From positions 3,286,001 to 3,350,000 of the forward strand of contig CM074130.1 in assembly GCA_037178625.1 (NCBI GenBank): a DNA stretch of 64,000 nt, in the 5' to 3' direction. Position 1 is the stretch's first letter. The number at the start of each line of letters is the position of its first letter. This document shows, piece by piece, positions 33,656 to 44,005 of this stretch. Position numbers and translations under genes: made by a program. The notes beneath the pieces were generated by a model. That model had not been told where the DNA came from. It searched no databases and was given only the letters and a program-made list of their open reading frames with translations. The stretch is from Skeletonema tropicum. Its lineage: Eukaryota > Bacillariophyta > Thalassiosirophyceae > Thalassiosirales > Thalassiosiraceae.

Positions 33656-34650
33656 ATACTATCGTGAACCAGACACATTTAACTACGTGTGTATGCCGCA
33701 GGACGAGGAAGCTGCAAGTGCTGCCTTTGAAGCGGCTGACATTCCATAACTGAATTACGGACGGAGCCGCCGATACCTTGGTGCAGTGTATGGTGATGCA
33801 GCCGAGAAGGAAGAGTGGGTCAAGAAGAAAGTGGAACAGTTGGTACGGCTTATGCTGCGATTATGCTGTCTCTTCAGAATAAACAGACACATATATATAT
33901 CGCTAATTGTGCCGAACGTGGGCCATTTCTTGCACCGATTGAAGACGCCATTAGAGAGAAATTTATCCCACCTCTCTTTGGCATCTCCCCATCGGAATTA
34001 TCTGGAGAGTTGCAACATCTGCTTTCTCTTAGTGTGAAACATACAGGCTTGGCAATCCATCTCCCGGTGAAACAATCAGAGGATTACTTCAAAACGTCGC
34101 GACAGTCGGTGAAACACCAGGGAACAGGGTTAAAATTATCTCACCCAATGGGGAAGGGAGACAAGGAGGTTGGAACGGATCTGTGAGACTGGATGTTGGC
34201 TGACGACTATCCCAAACCGCCAAAATGGCACAATCCTATCGGCTGAAGAGATTCGAGACAACTTACGTCTCCTGTACAACCTTCCGTCGCAGGATATGCC
34301 GACCAGTGCGATGGATGTAGTGAAAAAGTGACGGTAGAGCATGCTCTCCAATGCAAGGTGGCGGTCTCGTCCATTGCCGCCACAATGAAGTTACGACGGG
34401 ATTTAGCTCCTTATGCAAGCAAGCCTTTACTCCCGGCGACGTTGAACACAAACCCTTTATCTACTCCGGTAAACAAAGCAACGATAGAGAGTATGACGCC
34501 ACAGCAAAGTGACGAAAAAGCCAAACAACACAACGCATCTGATGGGTTGACCAGAGTGACAACAAAGGATGAACGCGGAGACTATAAGGAATCCCACTTC
34601 TAACATAGACGGCGTCAAACTGTCTTCCCGTTAGACGTATGACCAGTAAA
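33656..34650 (+). pseudogene. Decayed non-LTR retroelement 3' coding region
   Basis: Conserved blocks of the region downstream of reverse transcriptase in a widespread algal/oomycete retroelement family can be read in several frames: QDEEAASAAFEAADIP, then RSRRYLGAVYGDAAEKEEWV, IEDAIREKFIPPLFGI, LSLSVKHTGLAIHLPV, NGTILSAEEIRDNLRLLYN, the zinc-type CDGCSEKVTVEHALQCK, and GGLVHCRHNEV. At least four frame changes and in-frame stops separate them, so no product is made. No reverse transcriptase domain is present. It lies directly after the AP3B relic and runs into the 184-bp array. Family recognition is from remembered motif order. Confidence 0.65.
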
Positions 34651-36454
34651 CACGAACTTGTGCGGTAAAACCGCCGACTACAATGGGCCACTAAAAGCGG
34701 CTCATGCCCATACTGACGGCGATAGATACGATTTGGTTGAATGTGCTGCTGCTGGCCAGCCCACACTGGACCTCTCAGATCAGCTTCGAAACTGTAGCAT
34801 CGCTTCTACGGAGGTTAGTCGTCTGAGCAGCACAACTGAGCTTGTATGGTATCACCGCCGACTATAATGGGCCACTAAAAGCGGCTCATGCCCATACTGA
34901 CGGCGATAGATACGATTTGGTTGAATGTGCTGCTGCTGGCCAGCCCACACTGGACCTCTCAGATCAGCTTCGAAACTGTAGCATCGCTTCTACGGAGGTT
35001 AGTCGTCTGAGCAGCACAACTGAGCTTGTATGGTATCACCGCCGACTATAATGGGCCACTAAAAGCGGCTCATGCCCATACTGACGGCGATAGATACGAT
35101 TTGGTTGAATGTGCTGCTGCTGGCCAGCCCACACTGGACCTCTCAGATCAGCTTCGAAACTGTAGCATCGCTTCTACGGAGGTTAGTCGTCTGAGCAGCA
35201 CAACTGAGCTTGTATGGTATCACCGCCGACTATAATGGGCCACTAAAAGCGGCTCATGCCCATACTGACGGCGATAGATACGATTTGGTTGAATGTGCTG
35301 CTGCTGGCCAGCCCACACTGGACCTCTCAGATCAGCTTCGAAACTGTAGCATCGCTTCTACGGAGGTTAGTCGTCTGAGCAGTATGAATGAGCAGTAAGA
35401 ATGAGCTTGTTGGTAACTACCGCCGACTATAATGGGCCACTAAAAGCGGCTCATGCCCATACTGACGGCGATAGATACGATTTGGTTGAATGTGCTGCTG
35501 CTGGCCAGCCCACACTGGACCTCTCAGATCAGCTTCGAAACTGTAGCATCGCTTCTACGGAGGTTAGTCGTCTGAGCAGCACAACTGAGCTTGTATGGTA
35601 TCACCGCCGACTATAATGGGCCACTAAAAGCGGCTCATGCCCATACTGACGGCGATAGATACGATTTGGTTGAATGTGCTGCTGCTGGCCAGCCCACACT
35701 GGACCTCTCAGATCAGCTTCGAAACTGTAGCATCGCTTCTACGGAGGTTAGTCGTCTGAGCAGCACAACTGAGCTTGTATGGTATCACCGCCGACTATAA
35801 TGGGCCACTAAAAGCGGCTCATGCCCATACTGACGGCGATAGATACGATTTGGTTGAATGTGCTGCTGCTGGCCAGCCCACACTGGACCTCTCAGATCAG
35901 CTTCGAAACTGTAGCATCGCTTCTACGGAGGTTAGTCGTCTGAGCAGCACAACTGAGCTTGTATGGTATCACCGCCGACTATAATGGGCCACTAAAAGCG
36001 GCTCATGCCCATACTGACGGCGATAGATACGATTTGGTTGAATGTGCTGCTGCTGGCCAGCCCACACTGGACCTCTCAGATCAGCTTCGAAACTGTAGCA
36101 TCGCTTCTACGGAGGTTAGTCGTCTGAGCAGCACAACTGAGCTTGTATGGTATCACCGCCGACTATAATGGGCCACTAAAAGCGGCTCATGCCCATACTG
36201 ACGGCGATAGATACGATTTGGTTGAATGTGCTGCTGCTGGCCAGCCCACACTGGACCTCTCAGATCAGCTTCGAAACTGTAGCATCGCTTCTACGGAGGT
36301 TAGTCGTCTGAGCAGTACAAAAACGCTTGAATGATATCACCGCCGACTATAATGGGCCACTAAAAGCGGCTCATGCCCATACTGACGGCGATAGATACGA
36401 TTTGGTTGAATGTGCTGCTGCTGGCCAGCCCACACTGGACCTCTCAGATCAGCT
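34651..36454 (+). repeat. Tandem array of ten 184-bp satellite units
   Basis: Units start at 34671, 34855, 35039, 35223, about 35414, 35604, 35788, 35972, 36156 and about 36346. Eight are practically identical and exactly 184 bp apart. The fourth-fifth and ninth-tenth junctions carry small insertions (191 and 190 bp periods). The first unit is diverged at its left edge, and the last is cut after ctctcagatcagct. Each unit holds a 69-codon open frame beginning ATGGTATC-like sequence, but 184 is not a multiple of three, so the frames do not join. This looks like a homogenised satellite rather than coding DNA. It is the same family as 18181-19043, in opposite orientation. Confidence 0.95.
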
Positions 36455-36715
36455 ATGAGATTTTGGCGGCAATGGACGAGTTAGGCCAACCTCTTCGCTT
36501 TGGAGTGTATTTTTCCTGTTCTTTTTTGCACCACATCTATTGCATATGTTTGGCTTATTTCTCGGCTTGAGGTTTCACCGGAGTCGTACGGAGTCGTAAT
36601 TTGTGTAGAATCTCTTCAGCCGATAAGATTGTTCCATTGAGTCGGATTGGGACAGCTTTTTGCGAACATCCAGTCTCACAGAACCGTTCCAACCTTCTTT
36701 ATCTTCTGGTTTTTC
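36455..36715 (-). pseudogene. Inverted fragment of the same retroelement region
   Basis: The reverse complement of this stretch aligns with 34166-34400. It shares gaaggttggaacgg, ctgtgagactggatgtt, aatggaacaatc versus aatggcacaatc, atcggctgaagagattc, and ctcgtccattgccgcc. In between it reads a variant of the zinc-type block (CNRCGAKKNRKNTLQS). So the 184-bp array is bracketed by two copies of one retroelement segment facing each other. The copy here is independently decayed. Confidence 0.65.
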
Positions 36716-36739
36716 CTTTCTTTACTGGGTGAGATAGTA

Positions 36740-36952
36740 CTTAGCATCTATCGAAACTCGCATTACTGACGCGGACTACCGATCCTACCGCAACAAGTCA
36801 CCTTCGTCCGTCTTGAGGCAACAAGAGAGGAGAATATCCGCAATTACAAGCAGGCCTGTCTTGAACAAAATCGGGGCTTCACTCCTCCCTGCTTCACGTC
36901 TGACGGAATGCGAGGTAGAGAGGCCCTAAATACGATGCGTCAACTGGGTTAA
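36740..36952 (+). pseudogene. Retroelement C-terminal tail
   Basis: Plus-strand frames read IETRITDADYRSYRNKSPS and, after one frame change, LEATREENIRNYKQACLEQN, then RGFTPPCFTSDGMRGREAL, ending at a TAA at 36950. The block 'ACLEQxRxFTPxxxSxDGxxGREA' is the final conserved part of the same retroelement family as 33656-34650. It is broken and truncated. The next 340 bases (36953-37289) show no coding content apart from GAGGGAGG-type low complexity near 37180-37205. Confidence 0.6.
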
Positions 36953-37289
36953 CACATAGCTTGTAAATGGGAGTGTCAGCATAGCCAGATGGTATTTTAT
37001 ATGCAATCACGCATGTCCCTCGCCCTAGTTCGGTCAAATATACTCCTGCTCTGAAGGAGTAGGGACATGCGCCACCGCATCCGGCCAATCACTGAGAATG
37101 GGCCAGGGATGCCCAACTGGCACACTTGGAGTGGGGAGTAATCCCCTCTCCACACTCTCACTCTCACCTGTTAAGAGGTGCAGATGAGAGGGAGGGAGGG
37201 GGAACAGAACACCTAGCACAGGAGACAAGAGAGTGACGGACTTCTTACAAAACTAAGAGATAGGCCACACTTCTCTTATTACCTGCAAT

Positions 37290-37360
37290 GGGCAAGTTCA
37301 GATCCAGCTTGCTTAAATAATCCTGAATACCATGCTAAACTAATCCTTTATTATCTGTCC
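37290..37360 (+). mobile_element. Retroelement 3' terminus, second copy, without poly(A)
   Basis: The same ~70-bp terminal sequence as 17554-17630 (gggcaagttcagatccagc, ctgaataccat, ctaaactaatcc, ttatctgtcc), here on the plus strand. Instead of an A tail it is joined directly to the truncated AGPAT copy at 37361. This marks the junction between repeat island and duplicated gene. Confidence 0.6.
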
Positions 37361-38628
37361 TGTTTGCTCTCGTTCTCTTCGGGATTCCCCTGTTCATGTT
37401 CTACAAGACGCGGCTCCTTTCACCCTCCCTCTTCTTACGATGCACTACCTTCCTCATCAACTGGACTACGCCTATCGTACTCGCAATGCCCATGATATTT
37501 TCTGGCACGAAACTCTATTGCAATGGCATCGACCTCCTCATTGAAGCGAAGGCTAGCGAAAGCAGTCTGCTCCTCGCCAATCATGGTTCCAGAATCGATT
37601 GGATGGTCGGGATGCTCGTAGGGTTTGCAATGAATCTGGGTGGAAAGAGGTGTGACTGCGTGAGAGTAGGATTCGTCTGTGAAGCAATGATTCAATTCTT
37701 GCCTATCATTGGATGGTATCGTAAAATTGTTGCTCGCGATATCTTTGTCTGGCGCAGCTTTAAGCAAGATGCTCCAACAATTAAGAAGAACATTCAAGAC
37801 TTCATCGTTGCCCGCGAGAAGAGAATGCTTTTCCTATCACCGGAGGGTGTGGTCGTGGATTTCGGTCGCAAAGACTTTGAGTAGTAAGTCGAAAGCCTCT
37901 GTAAACTTTTGCTCGCGTTCGTATTATCTAGCTTCGCTCTCACATTCTCACAATCTTTCAACTCCAGCATTGAAGCCTGTAGGCAGTTCTGCATTGAGCA
38001 GAATTACCTCCCATTTGATTATGTCCTAACTCCTAGGTACAAAGGATCTCTATGTCTTTTACAGAACGTCGAAGGGCCCATTATCTCCGTATGCATCGCA
38101 TATGTTCGAGATGGCAAGCTTCAAAATTGCAAGCTGTTATCTCCCGACCGTGTCGTGCCCGATATCTATACTCTAAACGAGGGCGTTGGTGGGAGTCCGG
38201 TCGAGGTGTACATACACTTGAAAAGGATGGACATTGCTAAGGATATTAGCGACCCCAAGGCAATCTTTTTGGAGAATTACAAAGAGAAAGATAATATATT
38301 GAAGAAGTGGGACGAGCATTTGCAGGCTGGAAATGCCAACAGCGACTCCTGGATGGCTCAGTTCGCACCCATCGAAAGCAATCGTTTGGAATACGCATTG
38401 TACCAGAGCTCTCATACACTGCTCATGCTTGTTCTTGGAATCGTCTTTGGAAGATTGAACGAGCTTGCGATGGCCTTCGGTGTCTTGTTGCTCTTGGTGA
38501 CTTCTTGTCACACGATCGGATCGACGTTGAACTCAACCAGCATGGAGTCTGTCCCGTTTGAGACCGGGATTAAAGCCATTGTTGCATACTATCTCGAAGC
38601 AAAGACGCAGAAGCGCAAATCAGATTGA
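37361..38628 (+). pseudogene. 5'-truncated AGPAT copy
   Basis: Nearly identical to 32250-33517 through both exons (37361-37883 and 37968-38628), the 84-nt intron and the 3' flank. Homology stops abruptly at 37361, removing the promoter, the first ~27 codons and part of the first membrane segment. The remaining frame is intact. An ATG at 37396 could start a protein of 383 residues that keeps NHGSRIDWMVG, FLPIIGWYRK and SPEGVVVDF. Amino-acid differences from the full copy are few (VF/IF, ND/NG, EN/MN, LD/LG, PK/RK, Q/E, Q/K, T/A). The retained intron rules out retrocopying. Expression would depend on a promoter in the repeat island, so I treat it as a probable pseudogene. Confidence 0.7.
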
Positions 38629-38711
38629 TTCCGTAACCCTCCTTCAATAGTAGATAGTATCAGACACATCAACTTCTTTCCTACTTATATTCTTAATCGC
38701 ATCTTCAGTTC

Positions 38712-41700
38712 TTAATCGCGCAAGCTGCTCTTCACCAGGTTGACAATACTATTCGACGCCATAGCATTGTTTCCACAGACAGTTATCGTGCCAGAGCCAG
38801 TCACCTTATCACACTTAATACGAATGAACACATTATCCCCACTCTCCGGTAGCTTCCCAACGAAACATCCCTTCTCGGGCCACTCTCCGATTTGTCGCAG
38901 GTAAAGATGCTTCAAAATTTTGGTTGGTACACTCTGAAACGTCTCATCATTGTTGGGTGAAAGAGAGAATGATGAAGAAATCATTAGGAATTTGTTACCT
39001 TCAAATCCAGACGTGGCAGCATCAAAATCAATGTTTTTGGGTGGCGTATCGAGCATCTCGCCGATTGATGGGCGAATTTCAATTGAAGTGGAACCACGAT
39101 CGGATTTGACGTCAAATTTTGCCAAAGCTACTCCATCTCTATCAGTAGCTGTTTCGAATGTGATCCCAATGAAGACGATTGATGCTTGCCCATCCTTAAG
39201 TACAGATATTTCCTGAGGCACGATCACTTTAGAGGGAGAAATTGAGCCGCCAGATTTACCACTTCGATGGACAATCCTAACATGCCTAAGACTACCCACA
39301 TCAGTCCTCATGTTCTCGATATTCACCTGCAAACAAACAGTGCTTGGATTGCTAGGATCAAGGCCCAATATGGCAACCTCCTTCGCTCTGGATTGTCCAA
39401 AAATGAAACGCATTTTGACGCTAAGCCCACCAGATAATTCTGGGCGAACCAAAGATTTCCACAAACCACTTTCATCGTCTATATTCGAAGTTTCATTGGC
39501 ATCATTCTTGGTGACAACGAGTGGCGACATCATGAGACCTTCAAGTCCAGAAGCGACACTTGTTCCAGTGCTTGTCCCATTCATATATTGTGGCTTTGAC
39601 GCTTGAGTAATGTTGGTGTTATCAGCAGGAAGTTCAAATAAAGTTCCCTCAACTACCGGCTGATGTTGTCCTATATTTTCTTCCTTCAAGTCGTCATTAA
39701 TATCAATATCACTGTCGCTGCTTTCATCCGATGAAGATGACGCAGACGAGCTACTATCTTCATCTTTATCATTGATCATAGATGGTAATAAGTCATTCGA
39801 AACTTGAGTTGAGGCAGGAACAGGGTTCGTTGCCACACCATTAGTGTCGATAATATCGCTTAGGATATTTTCTTCATCTTCACTGTCACTGTCGCTACTT
39901 TCGTCACTAGACTCATCGCTCGAAGAGGAGGAAGATGAGTCAGAGGAGGAGGTTTCATCATCAGAAGAAGACGAGTCAGATGACGATTCGTCGTAAAGGT
40001 CTGATTCATTTTCAGCTGCCTTCTTTTGTCTGAGTACTTCAGGATCCCTCAGAGAGCTCGAACTGTTGACTAACGCCCATTCAGGCAAAGGAAAACTAGA
40101 TCCACTTGCTTTTAGCCCAACTATACTGCTCAATGAACCGAACCTGAAAATATCAATCTCTTTTTTGGCACTGCCAAATTCTTTGCCGTCCAAAGGCAGA
40201 GACGTTGCGGTAGGTTTTCGATCCAATAGCATTTTTCTTGCTTTTTCCACACTCATACAATTACTCGATGGACGTTGCTGTAAAAAACTCGTGTCACCGT
40301 TGAGACCGACTGACAAGTGTAAGATATTGCTTTCATACCTTGCTCTATCTCGTACATCCTGCATAACATCAGATCTACCCAACGCAAGTATAAATTCACT
40401 CAGTGACTTTTCTTCTGCTGATGTCGAACTATGATCAGAAGTGTTCATCAAAATGATCTTGCTTGCTAAATGAATCGCCTGCAATTTTATCGCTGCATCA
40501 AGACGCGAAAATGCCTTCGCCAGCAAACGCAAAACCTCGACTCGAATTTTGGACTTACTCGCCGAATCCATGTTCCATGTAAGTGTTTGCACAGACATCG
40601 TTAGCCATTCCCCAATGGTCCAGAGGAGAGAAGCAGTTGCCGAGGGTGGAACAGCAACAGCTCTATCCTCTAAGCGATGTGTGTTTGTTTCTTCGTCGTT
40701 AGGTTCCTCATCTTGTTCTGAGATCGAACGAATGAGAATTAAGAGCAACCTTTTCAACACTCTCTCTTGGATGAGAGCAGGGTCTTTCAATGTCTTGATA
40801 TTTCCATCATCTGCCCCACCTAATTCTCCGTCCTTTGACCAAAGCTGTGCTAAAAGCCGTTGTATAGTCGCGATACACTCTCCTACTACCTCGCTATTCT
40901 TGGAAAATTCCGAAAGAGTTACTAGACCGGAAAGACAACCTAATGCAATGTAATTGGATTCGTCACGAGCAACCCCAGCGTCGATACCACCGGTGAAAGC
41001 TCTTCTATCATACACAATCTGTGCCAACTCTGCAACTTTACCAACTGCAATGATAGCTGCGCACGCAAATGACTTATCATTATGACGAACATACATACGA
41101 AGCTCAGAAAGGACAGCGTCAATTGCACTGGGATCTATACACAGTGAGACAAGAATATCAAGTTTAATCATGCGTGTAAATGATGGATCCATCCCCTTCA
41201 CAAAGAAGTCATTCAAGAATGGAGTAAAGGCCGAAGGACATTCTTGCACCAATGTTCGTATCGATACCAGTACAATGTACTGTATTTCACGACGATCGCG
41301 ATGAATGCGCACCAAAGCTTTCCCTAGAGCAGCTCTCGTCTAAATAAAAGGTAAAGGAGGATAAAAGTAACTCAGCAAAAACACAAAACAGCCTCAATCC
41401 GAAACAAAATAAGCAACAGCAGTCTCACCTTAATACTGGCAACTCCACAATAATAATGCAAAGAACACACTGAAAGCACAACTGCTGAATTCCGACTCCT
41501 AAGCAGTGGCAATGATGATTGCAAAAGAAGTTTGTGATCTTCATGCAAGTCACTGTCTTCGTCGTCTTCTGGATCCAATGCAGCTGATAGAACACCACCT
41601 CCTCCACCCACATCATCACGAGCATTAGCGTCATCGCGAAATCCAAAGCTCTTCTTCGCACCTGTAAGAACAGCAAGAGGACTTGGATTGGGACTTGCAT

Positions 41701-42967
41701 CAACTGAACGATCTCGCATTGCCGCAGCAATATTGCCACCGGAAATTGGATAGTAAGAACCAACCTCTTCATCTTCACTTTCATCTTCATCGTCAGAATA
41801 GAATCCTTTGCGAACAACTCTACGCTTTACTTTTTGCTGTTTTGGTCGTGGTGGTAAGGCGGGAGGAGGACTTGCCGTGTCATTTGTTGTTTCTCCCAAA
41901 GTTGTCATGGCTAGTAAAGCATCAGTGGTATCATCAGTGGTACCATCATTTGAGTTGCTCTCATTGATAGAGTCAGTTTCAACATCATCAACAACAATCG
42001 TTCCATCAACAATCTCCTTCCTGGTACTTCTCGTGACTCTTCGTTCTTGGTCGATCCTTTCTGCAGATCCTTTTAATTGACCCCGTGGCTGTTTAAAATA
42101 CGTTCGACAATATCTCATCAATGCATCGATAACCATGACCTGTCCCCACTCATCCATATCCGTCAATAAATGACACACTTTTCTATAACATCCATGTAGC
42201 AGATCCAATCTCTGTGGACAAATTTCACAAAAGGCAATCATGGCTGAGGTAAGCACCATGGTGCTCCCATCTTCCTCCAATAAGGTTGTAATAATTTCAA
42301 CCAACTGCTCCGCCTGAGACTCATCCCCTACCCCCAGACATCTCGGATGCAGTTTCCCCACAGCGTTGGCAGCACACTTTCGCACATATGGACTGGTGTC
42401 CTTACAACAAGTTCTCACACCCAAGATTTGCAACTGTAAGACATCTGGTACATCCATACATGTTAGCACCCGTAATGCCAATGATCGCAGCAATGGTTCA
42501 CGATCGGCCAGCCCCCGCTGAAAGGCATTAATACTCAGCAATGCCATCTCTCGACATTGCGCGTCGTGATTGGCATACCTCGCTAGGTAAATGTAGACCA
42601 TCTTTCGCACCTCCAGACTGGGCGCCCCCACAAGCTTGACAACATGGGGCATGAAATCACTCACATTCCGCCCCTTGGACATGTTGGCCAGGAGCCATTT
42701 CATCCCCTTGATTAAATTTAGGGTTGTGCTAGGATTGGACAGATCGCCGGTAACAGCGAGCTGTGTCCGAACGGTGGATGGGGCGATGCTCTCTTCGAAA
42801 AATTGAGCGTCGCCAATGGTGGACAGTGCGGATGTGACTAGGGAAGAATTGTAGATACCGCTAGCATCGATGGAGGAGAGGGCAGACGTGGCTACGTTGG
42901 CGGCGTCGGCTACGACTGCAGCGGCGTCGGAGGAGGTGGCGGCTGACCATGGTGTGTACGTATCCAT
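38712..42967 (-). CDS. AP3B: AP-3 adaptor complex subunit beta
   Basis: Two exons, 42967-41429 and 41339-38712 (donor GTGAGA, acceptor TTTAG, phase 0), give 1388 residues. AP-3 beta is a large subunit of the coat for Golgi/endosome-to-vacuole transport. The trunk is an armadillo/HEAT solenoid: LEVRKMVYIYLARYA, REPLLRSLALRVLTCMD, SPYVRKCAANAVGKLHP, VQECPSAFTPFLNDFF. The hinge at about residues 870-990 is an extreme Ser/Asp/Glu tract (DSSSSDDETSSSDSSSSSSS), the hallmark that separates AP3B from AP1/2B, and several more acidic-Ser stretches follow. The C-terminal ear domain (residues ~1080-1388) is short. A second acidic insert lies inside the trunk (residues ~310-420, with YSDDEDESEDEEV). It converges with the AGPAT copy, 83 bases apart. 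Confidence 0.9.
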
Positions 42968-44005
42968 GGTGTTTGGGATGTGGGCTTATTGCTTTTGACT
43001 ATCTACTTTTTGTGTCTATTTTGTTGCGTATGATGAATAAGATTTAGATATTTGCCACCACAATCTATCGAGAAGAAATTACAACAATTGAATTGATGAA
43101 GAACTGCACAAACATTACTTCATATCCCGACTATTGCAAGCTACTTGTGTCATTGTCTACAAGCCACAAAAAACTAGAGCAAGCCAGAGTGGTGCGGAGT
43201 GCATGCGGAAGATCTGGAAGTGTTTCTAAGTGTTTGGATCTGTTTGGATCTTGGCGCGCTGCCCGCACACTCCGGGTTAGCGAAGAACGGCGACGGAATG
43301 CAAATCGTCTCTTTTAGAGAAGGCTCCCATTTTTCCCATTAATCGCGTGCGAAGGGGGTTATTTAGGGTTAATCTTAGGCTCAAAGAATCTGCAATGCCG
43401 GGAGATATATCAGGCAAGGGTGGCTAGAAAGGGGAGGCGAGAAGAGCTCCAATAAATGATAAAAGTTTAGGTGAATGCCGAATTTGAGAAAGTGTTTGCC
43501 TGCAAGCAACAATGGGTTTGATGCGATTAATTAGTGTACACCCTCAATCAAGTTACGAAAAGTATTGTTTATGAGAATGCCGATTGGATACCGTTTTAAC
43601 AGCAGTAGTTAGTTTTGAATTCAGATGTGTAAGAGAGAGAGCGGTTTTGCCTTTCGACAAACTCTCGGAGATGATATCTTTCAAAATGAAAATTCAGGAG
43701 GTTTCCAATCAAGCAGGTTGCGCAGATGCCATCCACGCAACCTGCAACCTATCTACTGCAACCTACTCCTATACCTGCCTTGGTCGGTGCAATGCCAGGA
43801 ACTGACATTATTGGTTCCCGTGCATTATTCTTCCATCACTGCCCTTGCCCTTGCCCTTGTTGCATGTAGTCCCCAATAATCACGCCGGATCTTCCATTCT
43901 ATTCAGCCCTCTCTACACCAGAGCACGAGGGAGCATCAAACATTCCGAGGAGCCGCAGTTGAGGGATCCATATCTATCCATATCCGAGTCAATTAGTCAA
44001 TTATC
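42968..44005. other. Divergent intergenic region with short repeats
   Basis: About 1040 bases between AP3B (leftward) and the kinase (rightward). It contains gcaaccta/gcaacctgc repeats at 43736-43766 and a (ccttgc)n tract at 43841-43860. No coding frame has recognisable content. Promoters of both flanking genes are expected. Confidence 0.35.

Noticed and set aside
34658..36334. Series of identical 69-codon open frames in the 184-bp array as a repeated protein or peptide gene
   Set aside because: Each frame arises once per 184-bp unit, the unit length is not a multiple of three, and the frames neither join nor show a signal peptide or domain. Satellite DNA explains them.
34651..36454. CRISPR-like array
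   Set aside because: Units are 184 bp with no unique spacers, in a eukaryotic nuclear context.
37361..38628. Second AGPAT as a retrocopy
   Set aside because: It retains the intron and the 3' flank including the AP3B neighbour, so DNA-level duplication is the better explanation.
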